Positions 1-8,404 of a stretch of DNA of 22,243 bases are shown piece after piece. Source of the DNA: JBLHKE01 sp047619485 (GTDB lineage Bacteria > Verrucomicrobiota > Verrucomicrobiia > Verrucomicrobiales > DEV007); contig JBLHKE010000032.1 of assembly GCA_047619485.1 (NCBI GenBank), positions 1-22,243 on the forward strand, in the 5' to 3' direction. Positions within the stretch are counted from its first letter, which is position 1, and each line of letters begins with the position of its first letter. The notes beneath the pieces were generated by a model that saw nothing but the letters and a program-made list of their open reading frames with translations, did no database searches and was not told the DNA's origin. The position numbers and the translations under genes are program-made.

Positions 1-3000
1 CGCCAATCCATCCATGCGGCGATCACCACGGATGCCCCAGGCGTATCGCAGAGCCTCGCATTCGAAGATCGACCCGGCGGTGGCCGGGTCTGGAACGTCA
101 ATCCAGACAACCACACAGTGAGCGTATTCAACGCCGTCACCCACGCCAAGATCGCGGAGATTCCGGTCGGACAAAAACCACGCTCGATCGCCATCGCGCC
201 GGATGGCCAGATTTGGGTCACCAACAAAAAATCCGCCACCATCTCGCGGATCAGTCCGAGTTCGCTCAGCGTCATTTCAACCATCAATCTCCCGCGCGCC
301 TCGCAACCACACGCCATCACATTCTCCCAGAGCCGTGCCTATGTAAGCCTTGAGGCGACCGGCAAACTCGTCTCATTCAATCCCACTACCGGCTTGATGC
401 TAGGCAGCGCTGTCGTCGGCACCAACCCACGCCACCTCTCTGTGAACCACGATGGCTCAAAGGTCTATGTCTCGCGATTCATCACGCCACCAGCCAATGG
501 GGAAGCTACCGCTACCCCAACCCCACTAGCGGATGAGGGGGGCGAGATCGTGGTCGTCACCACTTCTAACATGCTGGTCGCGGACACGATCATCCTCCAC
601 CCGAGCGCACGCCCCGACGCAAGCGATGGCGGACGCGGCATCCCCAACTACGTCGGCCCTGCCGCGATCTCCCCAGATGGCACCAGCGCCTGGGTCGGAT
701 CGAAGCAAGACAACATCCAACGTGGAATCGGCCGTGACGGCAATCCGCTGACCCACGACAGCACGGTGCGCAGCATCACCTCACGCATCGATCTAACCAG
801 CGGCACCGAGGACCCGGCGCAGCGGGTCGATCACGACAATGGCGGCATCGCGAGCACCACGATCTTCGGCCGCTACGGGAACCTCGTCTTCTCCGCCCTC
901 GAGGGCAGCCGCCATGTCGCCATCACCGATGTGTACAACCTCATCGAGATCAAGCGTATCATTGTCGAACGTGCACCTCAAGGACTCGCCATCTCACCCG
1001 ACGGTCGCACTCTCTATGTCCACAACTTCATGAGCCGCAGCGTCACCGCCCACGATATCTCGGAGATCGTCGATGGCACTAGTGAGGACGTCGGCCTCAT
1101 CGCCACCTACAACACGGTCGCCAGCGAGGCGCTTGCCGCCAACGTGCTCCTCGGCAAACAACACTTCTACGATGCCCAAGACACGCGTCTCGCCCTGCAG
1201 GGATACATCAGCTGTGCCTCCTGCCACAACGATGGTGCCCAAGATGGCCGGGTGTGGGATCTTACCGGTTTCGGCGAAGGCCTGCGCAACACGATCGACC
1301 TTCGTGGTCGCGCCGGCACAGGACACGGACCACTCCACTGGTCGGCCAACTTCGATGAGATCCAAGACTTTGAGGGACAGATCCGTAACCTCGCCGGTGG
1401 GGGGGGATTGATCTCAGAGGGGAATCCACACCCCTCCCTCGGGATGCCGAACGCGGGGCGCAGCGCTGACCTCGACGCGCTCGCCGCCTATGTCGCCTCC
1501 CTCGCAACCTTCGATGAAAGCCCACAGCGCAATACGGACGGTTCACTTTCCAGCAACGCCTCCGCCGGCAAGGCGCTCTTCGCGAGCAACAACTGCGCCA
1601 GTTGCCACGGCGGAGAAGCCTTCACGGACAGCAGCCCCGGCACCCTCCACGACATCGGCACGATCAAGCCGACGTCTGGCAACCGCCTCGGCGGCCTGCT
1701 CGACGGGCTCGACACACCAACGCTACGCGGCGTTGCTAGCGGTGCCCCCTACCTCCATGACGGTTCGGCAGAAACGATCGAAGCCGCGATTACCGCCCAC
1801 GACAGCAGCAGCTTCCTAACACCCGCAGAAATTATCCAGATCGCCAGCTACCTGCGTGAGATCGACGGCTCCGAACCTGCGCCACCGGCAACCACCGGTT
1901 CCGACGAGATTACTCCAGCAGCAGACACCATCGCGCTCTACCACTTCAACACCGACTTCAACGACGCCGGCCAGAACGACCTAGACCTGACCACGGGCGG
2001 AGGCGTCGCCCTCACCAGCGCCAACCTCGCCTGGATGCAATCCCCATCTGGCAAGGTCGCGCGCTTCACCAAGGTCGGCGACACCTTGAGCGTTAGCATC
2101 CCCGACTCACTCTTGCTCGCATCTGGCGGCACCCCCTTGTCGATCGAAGCCCGCATCTACCCGCGCGCCTACCTCGCTTACAGCATCGGCGACCTCCCGG
2201 TGATCGCGCTCCACCAGGAGTGGGACACCCACCTACAGCTCGAAGACAGCAAGTGGAGCAGCGGCCCCGCCTTCTCCGCAAATGGCGGCACCCTAGCTGA
2301 CACACAACAGTGGGCTACCTCCGTCACCCCCAATGCCTGGCACCGCATCCAGATCTCTTTCGACGGCACCCACACCATCAAGCTCTGGATCGATGGCATC
2401 TTGACCAATACGGTCGAGCTCGAGCCAAACATCGATCGCAGCAACGACTGGACATTGACCCTCGGAAATTTCGACGGGGATCTCGATGAAGTCCACATTA
2501 GCCGAGCCGCAATCGATCCAAATCCGGACACCACGCCACCCACCGGTGGCGGCGACGAAACCAGCCCGACCGCCCAGACCGCGGCGCTTTTCCACTTCAA
2601 CACTGGATTTAGCGACGCCTCCTCCAACGGCATCAACCTCACAACCAACGGTGGGGTGCAACTCACTGATACAAACCTCGGCTGGATGCAAAACCCGACC
2701 GGCAAGGCCGTACGTTTCACCAATATCGGCGACACCCTCACCGCCAGCTTACCAGACTCGTTGATCCTCCCGAGCAACGGCACACCGATCACGATCGAAG
2801 CGCGCATCTACCCGCGCGCCTACCTCGGCTACGGGGTTGAAAACCTTCCAGTCATCGCCCTCCATCAGGGCTGGGATGCCCATCTGCAACTGGAGGATAG
2901 CAAGTGGGGGTCGAACCCGAGAGGCCCCGAACTATTCGCTGCTGGCGCCGTGCTGGCAAACGCCCAGCAATGGTCAAGCGCTGCGACGCTCAACCAGTGG

Positions 3001-3639
3001 CATCACCTACAGATTTCCTACGACGGTGTCGGCACGGTGAGTTCGTGGCTCGATGGCGCACCGCTCAGTGCCGTCAACATCTCGCTCAATGTCGATCGCA
3101 ACAGCGACTGGACACTCACCCTCGGAAACTTTGATGGAGACATCGACGAACTCCACATCCACACCATCGCCGCGCCCCCCGGAGCACCAACGGTCGGCAG
3201 CCAGTCCGCTGCAGCCGCAGCCGTCAGCGCCTACAACCTCACCCACGGGAGCAACATTACCCAACCCCTCGACGGGGACAGTGACGGAGATGGTTGGATC
3301 GACCTGTTCGAAGTGGCGCACGGAACTAAGGCTGACGTCGATGGAGCCCCCGCCTACCAACTGACTCTGGTGGACGCTGGCGGCCAGATCTACAGCGCCT
3401 ACAGCGTGCCAGTGCAGGTCGTAGGCACGCCGATCTCCGAGGGATTCCTCTCAGCCGCTTTCACCTACCGAGTCGAGAGCACCAGCGATTTGGAAACTTG
3501 GGACGAGCCGGTCGAAGTGGTGGCAAACCCGAGCACCCTGCCACCCCCACCTGCAGGCTACAAATTCATCACCTTCCGGAGCTCCGGCGTCGAAGGCCAG
3601 CGAACCTTCTTCCGCACGACCGTGATCGAGAACCCCTAG
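1..3639 (+). CDS. Secreted YVTN-propeller / two-haem cytochrome c / double LamG protein, 5' end missing
   Basis: The frame is open from base 1, and a propeller strand (VWNVNPDNHTVSVFNA) runs through the GTG at 118, so the true start and any signal peptide lie upstream; 1212 residues are visible. Order: YVTN-type beta-propeller to about nt 1080, with repeats such as RSIAIAPDGQIWV and GLAISPDGRTLYVHNF. A cytochrome c part follows with two CASCH haem sites at 1213-1227 and 1594-1608, and a HWSANFDEIQDFEGQIR stretch typical of di-haem peroxidase/MauG-like proteins. Then come two LamG-like domains (about 1894-3171), a calcium-binding-like DGDSDGDGWIDLFE segment (about 3270-3310) and a C-terminal sandwich with YRVESTSDLETW, a type common at verrucomicrobial C-termini. 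It is probably exported and may move electrons or bind surface polymers; no substrate can be named. It converges on the next gene with a 19-nt gap. Confidence 0.88.
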   Translation, partial: RQSIHAAITTDAPGVSQSLAFEDRPGGGRVWNVNPDNHTVSVFNAVTHAKIAEIPVGQKPRSIAIAPDGQIWVTNKKSATISRISPSSLSVISTINLPRASQPHAITFSQSRAYVSLEATGKLVSFNPTTGLMLGSAVVGTNPRHLSVNHDGSKVYVSRFITPPANGEATATPTPLADEGGEIVVVTTSNMLVADTIILHPSARPDASDGGRGIPNYVGPAAISPDGTSAWVGSKQDNIQRGIGRDGNPLTHDSTVRSITSRIDLTSGTEDPAQRVDHDNGGIASTTIFGRYGNLVFSALEGSRHVAITDVYNLIEIKRIIVERAPQGLAISPDGRTLYVHNFMSRSVTAHDISEIVDGTSEDVGLIATYNTVASEALAANVLLGKQHFYDAQDTRLALQGYISCASCHNDGAQDGRVWDLTGFGEGLRNTIDLRGRAGTGHGPLHWSANFDEIQDFEGQIRNLAGGGGLISEGNPHPSLGMPNAGRSADLDALAAYVASLATFDESPQRNTDGSLSSNASAGKALFASNNCASCHGGEAFTDSSPGTLHDIGTIKPTSGNRLGGLLDGLDTPTLRGVASGAPYLHDGSAETIEAAITAHDSSSFLTPAEIIQIASYLREIDGSEPAPPATTGSDEITPAADTIALYHFNTDFNDAGQNDLDLTTGGGVALTSANLAWMQSPSGKVARFTKVGDTLSVSIPDSLLLASGGTPLSIEARIYPRAYLAYSIGDLPVIALHQEWDTHLQLEDSKWSSGPAFSANGGTLADTQQWATSVTPNAWHRIQISFDGTHTIKLWIDGILTNTVELEPNIDRSNDWTLTLGNFDGDLDEVHISRAAIDPNPDTTPPTGGGDETSPTAQTAALFHFNTGFSDASSNGINLTTNGGVQLTDTNLGWMQNPTGKAVRFTNIGDTLTASLPDSLILPSNGTPITIEARIYPRAYLGYGVENLPVIALHQGWDAHLQLEDSKWGSNPRGPELFAAGAVLANAQQWSSAATLNQWHHLQISYDGVGTVSSWLDGAPLSAVNISLNVDRNSDWTLTLGNFDGDIDELHIHTIAAPPGAPTVGSQSAAAAAVSAYNLTHGSNITQPLDGDSDGDGWIDLFEVAHGTKADVDGAPAYQLTLVDAGGQIYSAYSVPVQVVGTPISEGFLSAAFTYRVESTSDLETWDEPVEVVANPSTLPPPPAGYKFITFRSSGVEGQRTFFRTTVIENP
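1894..3171 (+). repeat. Tandem duplication of a LamG domain plus linker
   Basis: Two in-frame copies of about 217-220 codons lie back to back, the second starting near 2545. The linker is duplicated too (GSDEITPAADT against GGDETSPTAQT). Shared protein blocks include EARIYPRAYL, LHLQLEDSKW-like cores and DWTLTLGNFDGD. The DNA is still near identical in places, for example around 2152-2173 and 2811-2826. Copy two has three extra residues after SKW. This looks like a recent internal duplication. Confidence 0.85.
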
Positions 3640-3658
3640 ATACGCCGAGGCAGCCCCC

Positions 3659-4270
3659 TCATCCGATCAATCCACGCACCCGTTCTGCACCGATGGACGT
3701 ATCGTTACCGTGACCGGGATAAACCACAACCTCATCATCGAGTGAGAACAGCTTCTCCTCAATCCCTGCGAACAGCTGTGCCTCGTCCCCGTGCGGGAAA
3801 TCGGTGCGACCATAGCCAGCCTGCATCAGCACATCTCCCCCAAACAGCTGGGCGTGCTCGCGCGAGTAAAAACAGACGCTATCGGGCGAATGTCCCGGCA
3901 CGTGCAAAATCTCCAACTCCAAACCTGCGACCTCAATCTTACCGATCCCTTCCAACAACTCATCCGTCGCAAAAGGCACAACGGCAAACGCGCCACCAAA
4001 AATCTCCCCAAACATCACCTCCAGCGAAAGCTCTTTCGATAGTGCCGCGTAGGAATAAACACGCACCCCGCGATCTCGCACCTTTGCCGCATCCAGAACA
4101 TGGTCAAAATGCACGTGGGTCAGCAGAAGATCCGTCACCTCAATCCCCTGCCCTTCCAACCACTCAGACACCGCTTCAGGAGCATCCACCAGCACCAGCC
4201 CCTGCGGTGCTTCGATCAAAAATCCGTTCGTAGCAGCGAAGCCACCAGTAAACCGCCTAATATTGAGCAT
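3659..4270 (-). CDS. Metallo-beta-lactamase-fold hydrolase, glyoxalase II-like
   Basis: This 203-residue cytoplasmic protein has the full metal-binding set of the MBL superfamily: THVHFDH (H52, H54, D56, H57), PGHSPDS (H127), GGD (D146) and YPGHG (H187), so two metal sites are expected. The short length and lack of a long C-terminal domain resemble YcbL/GloB-type thioester hydrolases. The substrate could be S-lactoylglutathione or another thioester and cannot be fixed from sequence. The ATG at 4270 is the natural start because the fold begins at once (NIRRFTGGFAATNGFLI). No clear Shine-Dalgarno sequence precedes it. It is divergent from the protease gene and convergent with the upstream secreted protein, so it is probably monocistronic. 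Confidence 0.88.
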   Translation of the reverse strand: MLNIRRFTGGFAATNGFLIEAPQGLVLVDAPEAVSEWLEGQGIEVTDLLLTHVHFDHVLDAAKVRDRGVRVYSYAALSKELSLEVMFGEIFGGAFAVVPFATDELLEGIGKIEVAGLELEILHVPGHSPDSVCFYSREHAQLFGGDVLMQAGYGRTDFPHGDEAQLFAGIEEKLFSLDDEVVVYPGHGNDTSIGAERVRGLIG

Positions 4271-4391
4271 TCTTGTTTCTGAGAGTTCTAAATGCTAGAC
4301 ATTCACCTACACTTAGGAGAAACTCCACCTTCAAATTTCTATAAAACATCCCCGCCTCCGACGACTGTCTAGGCACCAATTTGACCCCATT
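4271..4391. promoter_or_regulatory. Divergent intergenic region between hydrolase and tail-specific protease genes
   Basis: This 121-bp, relatively AT-rich gap separates two genes read outward, so it should hold both promoters. A TATAAA-like hexamer sits near 4342, about 50 bases before the protease ATG. Neither start codon has a good Shine-Dalgarno sequence. No operator or riboswitch could be recognised. Confidence 0.4.
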
Positions 4392-6632
4392 ATGAATCTA
4401 TTTTCGAGGATCTCCACTCTCGCGCTAGCAACGATCAGCCTAGCGATCGGTTTCCCTGCCTGCTCGCACGCCGAAACCAACTACAGCAAGGTGTCGATGT
4501 ACGTCGCCAACATGCTGCAGATCCACCACTACTCGCGGATGGACTTCGACGACGACGTCTCCAAGAAACTCCTCAAGACCTATCTCGGCTTCCTCGATTA
4601 CAACCGCCTCTACTTCACCCAGTCCGACATCGATAAGTTCGAGGAAAAATACGGAACCAAACTCGATGAGATCATGGTCATCGAGGACGAGGCGCTCCAG
4701 CCTGCCAAAGAGATCTACAAGGTATACGAGATGCGCGTCGCGGAGCGGATTGGGAAGCTACAGGCAATCATCGACTCGACCGACTTCAAATTTGACTCCG
4801 ACCGCAGCATGATGCGGCGGCGTGAAGACGCCCCATGGGCGAAGGACGCCGAAGACGCGGACAAGATCTGGGGCAACATCGTCGAAGGCCAGATGCTTGA
4901 AGAACACCTCGCCCAACTATCGAAAGAGGAAAGATACAAAGAGAAGGGCAAGGAGCTGCCCAAGGAGGAGAAATCGATCCAAGAAATCGTGTTCGAGCGC
5001 TACGATCGCTTCGCCAAAAGCCTCGAGAGCAACGACCAAGAGGACATCTGCAACTTCTTCCTCTCAGCACTCTCGCAGGTCTACGACCCCCACTCCGAGT
5101 ATTTCTCCTACAGCGAGCTAGAAAATTTCCAGAATGGCATGCGCAACTTCCTCTACGGCATCGGCGCCCTCCTCCGCATGGACGACGGCGCAGCCATGAT
5201 CGAGGGCATCGTCGTTGGTGGCCCAGCTGCCAAGCAGGGTGAACTGCAACTCGGCGACCGCATCGTCGGGGTCGCCCAGGGCGACAGCGAGATGGTCGAT
5301 ATCCTCTACATGAAACTGCAGAAGATCGTCGACTACATCCGCGGCGAAGAGGGCAGCACCGTGCGCCTAAAAGTCATCCCGGCCGACGGCGGTGCCGCCG
5401 AGACCAAGGAGATCGTGATCGTCCGCCAGAAGGTCGACCTCAAAGAGAAGCTAGCCAACGCCAAGCTCGTCGAGATGAAAGACGCGGAAGGGAAGAGCAA
5501 GCGTATCGGCTGGATCAACCTCTACTCTTTCTACGCAGACATGCAGGGCGGTCCGACCAGCACCACCAAAGACGTGCGCCTGCTGCTCGACCGACTTATG
5601 AAAGAAGGCATGCAAGGTCTCGTCCTCGACCTGCGCGGCAATGGCGGAGGCTCCTTAGAGGAGGCGATCAATCTCACCGGGTTGTTCATCAAGCGCGGAC
5701 CAGTCGTTCAGGCGAAAGACTGGCACGGTAAGACCACCTTCCGTAAATCCGACAATCGCTTCGCCGTCTACAAGGGGCCAATGATCGTCCTCACCGACCG
5801 CTCGAGCGCTTCGGCAAGTGAGATTCTTGCAGCCGCCCTCCAAGATTACAACCGCGCCGTCATCGTCGGCGACAAGTCCTCTTTCGGCAAAGGCACCGTG
5901 CAGACGATCATGCCCGTCTCGCGCTACATGCCACTGTTCGCCGACACGGAGCGGGCAGGCGCATTGAAAGTCACCATCCAGAAGTTCTACCGCATCGCGG
6001 GTGGCTCGACCCAACTCCGCGGCGTCGTCCCGGACATCATCCTACCATCCTACACCGACGCCCTCGAGACAGGCGAGGAATCACTCGACTACGCCCTGCC
6101 ATACGACGAAATCGAAGCGCGTAAGTATGACCTCTCGAACGAGTCACTCCCTTCCAAAAAGCTCGGTGAACTTTCTGCAAAGCGCATTGCTGGCAGCAAA
6201 GAATACCAATACATGACCGAGGACATTGCCCGCTTGGAAAAGCAGGAGAAAAAGAACGATATCTCGCTCAACCTCGCCGAGCGCCGCGCTGAGACCACCG
6301 AGTTTAAAACCCGCCGCAAGACGCGCAACATCGAGCGCCGCGAGCGTTTCGCCGAGTTGGCGAAGGAGGAGGTCGACCGCTTCAAGGTCTTCCGGTTGAC
6401 GCTCGACAACGTCGAAGCCGAAGAACTTACCTTGGCCAAAAACGGCTTCAGCCCGGAGGACGACACCATGCTCCGCAAGAAGAACGAAGACGCCGATCTC
6501 GACGACACCCCCGAGCATCCTAACGGCCTCAAGCCGATGAAGCGCGAGGCTCTCGATATCATGTCCGACATGATAGACATCGAAGCCGCCCAGAAGACCG
6601 CGAAGGTTGAAAAAGCCCGCTCGGCCGGCTAG
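4392..6632 (+). CDS. prc: Tail-specific (C-terminal processing) protease, S41 family
   Basis: This 746-residue periplasmic protease is of the Prc/Tsp type, which degrades proteins with nonpolar C-termini and in known species trims cell-wall hydrolases and their regulators. A signal peptide spans about residues 1-27 (ATISLAIGFPACSHAE). A long helical N-terminal domain runs to about 245, a PDZ domain follows at about 255-335 (IVVGGPAAKQGELQLGDRIV), then the S41 core with LRGNGGGS (414-421). The catalytic residues are all present by alignment to E. coli Prc: S474 in SSASASEI, D485 in LQDYNRA and K500 in SSFGKGTVQ. The C-terminal 150 residues are charged and helical, as in the DUF3340 region of the family. 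Length is slightly above the 682 of E. coli. The ATG follows CCCCATT with no Shine-Dalgarno sequence. The stop shares a CTAG with the stop of the opposing gene. Confidence 0.95.
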   Translation: MNLFSRISTLALATISLAIGFPACSHAETNYSKVSMYVANMLQIHHYSRMDFDDDVSKKLLKTYLGFLDYNRLYFTQSDIDKFEEKYGTKLDEIMVIEDEALQPAKEIYKVYEMRVAERIGKLQAIIDSTDFKFDSDRSMMRRREDAPWAKDAEDADKIWGNIVEGQMLEEHLAQLSKEERYKEKGKELPKEEKSIQEIVFERYDRFAKSLESNDQEDICNFFLSALSQVYDPHSEYFSYSELENFQNGMRNFLYGIGALLRMDDGAAMIEGIVVGGPAAKQGELQLGDRIVGVAQGDSEMVDILYMKLQKIVDYIRGEEGSTVRLKVIPADGGAAETKEIVIVRQKVDLKEKLANAKLVEMKDAEGKSKRIGWINLYSFYADMQGGPTSTTKDVRLLLDRLMKEGMQGLVLDLRGNGGGSLEEAINLTGLFIKRGPVVQAKDWHGKTTFRKSDNRFAVYKGPMIVLTDRSSASASEILAAALQDYNRAVIVGDKSSFGKGTVQTIMPVSRYMPLFADTERAGALKVTIQKFYRIAGGSTQLRGVVPDIILPSYTDALETGEESLDYALPYDEIEARKYDLSNESLPSKKLGELSAKRIAGSKEYQYMTEDIARLEKQEKKNDISLNLAERRAETTEFKTRRKTRNIERRERFAELAKEEVDRFKVFRLTLDNVEAEELTLAKNGFSPEDDTMLRKKNEDADLDDTPEHPNGLKPMKREALDIMSDMIDIEAAQKTAKVEKARSAG

Positions 6633-7297
6633 GACAGATCAGTGTTGGCGGCCTCAGCGCCAGCCTCTTCCAAGCGCCCATCCACGAGCAGGAAACGCCG
6701 GTCACCGAGCGCATCTGCTTCTGCCTTGCTATGGGTGATGTGCAGGACGGTCACGCCCGTCGACCGCTTCACGTTTTTCAACAGTCGATACATCTCTTCG
6801 CGCGTCCACTCGTCCAGCGCGCTGAAGGGTTCATCCATCAGCAATACGTTCGGCTCGAAAGCTAGCGCGCGCCCAAGCGCCACCCGCTGCGCCTCACCCC
6901 CACTGAGTCCGCCCGGCTTGCGCTCAAGAAGACCTCCAATCCCCAGCAGGCCGGATAGCTCCTCGACCTTCGACGCGATCCTCTCCGCCTCGAAACCATG
7001 ACGCCGCGGCCCGAACTCCAGATGCTTGCGCACGCTCATCGTCGCAAATAACGCCAGGTCTTGCGGCACGAACCCCGCCCGTCGCTGCGCCGGAGGCAAC
7101 GACGTCACATCCTTCCCATCCAGCAGGATCCGGCCTGAGGTCACCCTTCGCAGCCCACAGATCGCCTCGAGGATCGTCGTTTTGCCACAACCAGTCTTCC
7201 CCATCAGCACGGCATACTCGCCGGCCTTCACCTCGAAACTCACATCACTCAACGAGAATCCACCCGCCTTGATCGACACTTCACACAATTCGATCAT
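6629..7297 (-). CDS. ABC transporter ATPase, ModC/TupC-like
   Basis: This is the nucleotide-binding subunit of an importer, 222 residues, at the inner face of the membrane. It has Walker A GKTGCGKTT (33-41), a Q-loop (PQD, Q79), signature LSGGE (131-135), Walker B VLLMDEP with catalytic E156, and an H-loop (THS, H189). It lacks the C-terminal TOBE/MOP domain that binds molybdate in E. coli ModC (352 residues), so it is closer in size to TupC- or sulfate-type short ATPases. A strong AGGAGG lies four bases before the ATG. The ATGA overlap with the permease gene shows coupled translation. It is the last gene of the minus-strand run. The family is certain; the transported ligand is not. Confidence 0.93.
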   Translation of the reverse strand: MIELCEVSIKAGGFSLSDVSFEVKAGEYAVLMGKTGCGKTTILEAICGLRRVTSGRILLDGKDVTSLPPAQRRAGFVPQDLALFATMSVRKHLEFGPRRHGFEAERIASKVEELSGLLGIGGLLERKPGGLSGGEAQRVALGRALAFEPNVLLMDEPFSALDEWTREEMYRLLKNVKRSTGVTVLHITHSKAEADALGDRRFLLVDGRLEEAGAEAANTDLS

Positions 7298-8100
7298 AGC
7301 GCCTCCTCCCCTCCCCCCATCCAGCGCACCAGCGCCAAAACCGCAAATGCCATCGCCACCAACAACACCGAGACTGCCACGGCCGCCTCGAGGTTGCCCA
7401 CACTAAGCTCCAACCAGACCGTGGTTGGCAACACCTCGGTCCTCATCCGCGTCGCACCAGCAAACACCAGTATGGGACCAAACTCACCGAGGCTGCGCGC
7501 CCAGGCGATGGTTCCCGCCGAAACCATCCCCCGCCCCGCCGATGGCAGCGCCACATGCCAGAAGGCGCCAAACTCCGAGCACCCCAAAGTTTGCGCCACC
7601 TCCTCCGGTCGCGCCGAAAGGTGCTGGAACGTCCCGCGCATCGTACGGATCGCAAACGCTGCTCCGATCACCCACTGCGCCAACACCACACCGTAGACGG
7701 TGTATGTGAACGCCACGGTCTTATCCTCGATCTTGCCACCGAAGTCGGTCTGGAAGAAAATCAGTAGGCACAACCCGATGACCATCGGTGGCAGAAAAAT
7801 CGGGATATCTAAAGCTGCCTCGATCAGAGATTTTCCAGGCAGGCGCTTGCGCGACAACAGATACCCGGTCGGAACAGCGACCAGCACCGACAATAGTGCG
7901 CTGATCGTGCAGGTCGTGAAACTCAACATCGCAGCAAAGCGGATCTCAGGTGAGTTCATCGCATCGAGAAGATCACCGAATGAGGTGTAGGCCACCGACG
8001 AAGCCAGGATCGCCAGCACGAACAAGAGATACCCACCACCGATTAGGGCCAGAAAGAACCAAAACCACCACCGGTGGATAAACTGTAGGATGTTTCTCAA
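7294..8100 (-). CDS. ABC transporter permease, ModB-like
   Basis: This 268-residue inner-membrane permease has about six hydrophobic segments (starting WWFWFFLALIGG, then FAAMLSFTTC, IFLPPMVIGLCLL, VVLAQWVIGAAFA, GMVSAGTIAWA and LEAAVAVSVLL). The cytoplasmic EAA loop that docks the ATPase is EEVAQTLGCSEFGAFW followed by LPSAG, and SLGEFGPILVFAG is typical of molybdate/tungstate permeases. The start is TTG at 8100: an in-frame TAG lies four codons upstream, no ATG fits, and an AGGG sits about seven bases ahead. It overlaps the ATPase gene by four bases. The binding-protein gene lies upstream but is separated by an unusual 304-bp gap. The ModB family assignment is firm; molybdate as substrate is not. 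Confidence 0.9.
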   Translation of the reverse strand: MRNILQFIHRWWFWFFLALIGGGYLLFVLAILASSVAYTSFGDLLDAMNSPEIRFAAMLSFTTCTISALLSVLVAVPTGYLLSRKRLPGKSLIEAALDIPIFLPPMVIGLCLLIFFQTDFGGKIEDKTVAFTYTVYGVVLAQWVIGAAFAIRTMRGTFQHLSARPEEVAQTLGCSEFGAFWHVALPSAGRGMVSAGTIAWARSLGEFGPILVFAGATRMRTEVLPTTVWLELSVGNLEAAVAVSVLLVAMAFAVLALVRWMGGGEEAL

Positions 8101-8194
8101 GAGCGCACCCTAAAGATCCAATCAACATATTCCAACAAAAAGACCCGGCAAAAATGACGAGCCCGGAACCCAACGGTGTTAGGTGAAGCCGTTT

Positions 8195-8349
8195 CGTAGC
8201 GTAGCCTTTAGGCTGCGTTCGCCGACACAATCCCATCTTCTAGTGGCCAGTGCTCGCACCGAACCTGACGACGCCTGGGAGTAGGAGGACACACAGGCCG
8301 TGCGCAAATGGGATCGCCGCTACGGACGCAGGCTGAAGCCTACGCTACG
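8195..8349. repeat. Inverted pair of REP-like palindromes in the gap between binding-protein and permease genes
   Basis: The 304-bp interval 8101-8404 has no gene. It holds two 23-bp copies of one element in opposite orientation, 8195-8217 and 8327-8349. Each starts CGTAGCGTAG on its own strand and folds into a hairpin of about seven pairs (one G-T) with a tiny loop (cores GCCTTTAGGC and, on the other strand, GGCTTCAGCC). The two cores differ by a paired C/G to G/C swap that keeps the stem. Shorter inverted matches (ATCCCAT at 8230, ATGGGAT at 8308) extend the symmetry inward. REP elements of this kind are dispersed hairpins often linked to RAYT transposases; none is in this window. Confidence 0.75.
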
Positions 8350-8404
8350 TGGCTGCGTTTGCCCATAGCCTATAACGCCGAAGGGCATCGGCGCCCAGCT
8401 CCAC

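Noticed and set aside
2178..2807. Long open frame antisense to the first LamG copy
   Set aside because: The GC-rich third positions of the real gene create it; it has no recognisable domain and lies wholly inside a well-supported coding region.
8101..8404. Molybdenum-cofactor-type riboswitch in the gap before the permease
   Set aside because: No conserved core was seen; the structure is explained by the REP-like pair.
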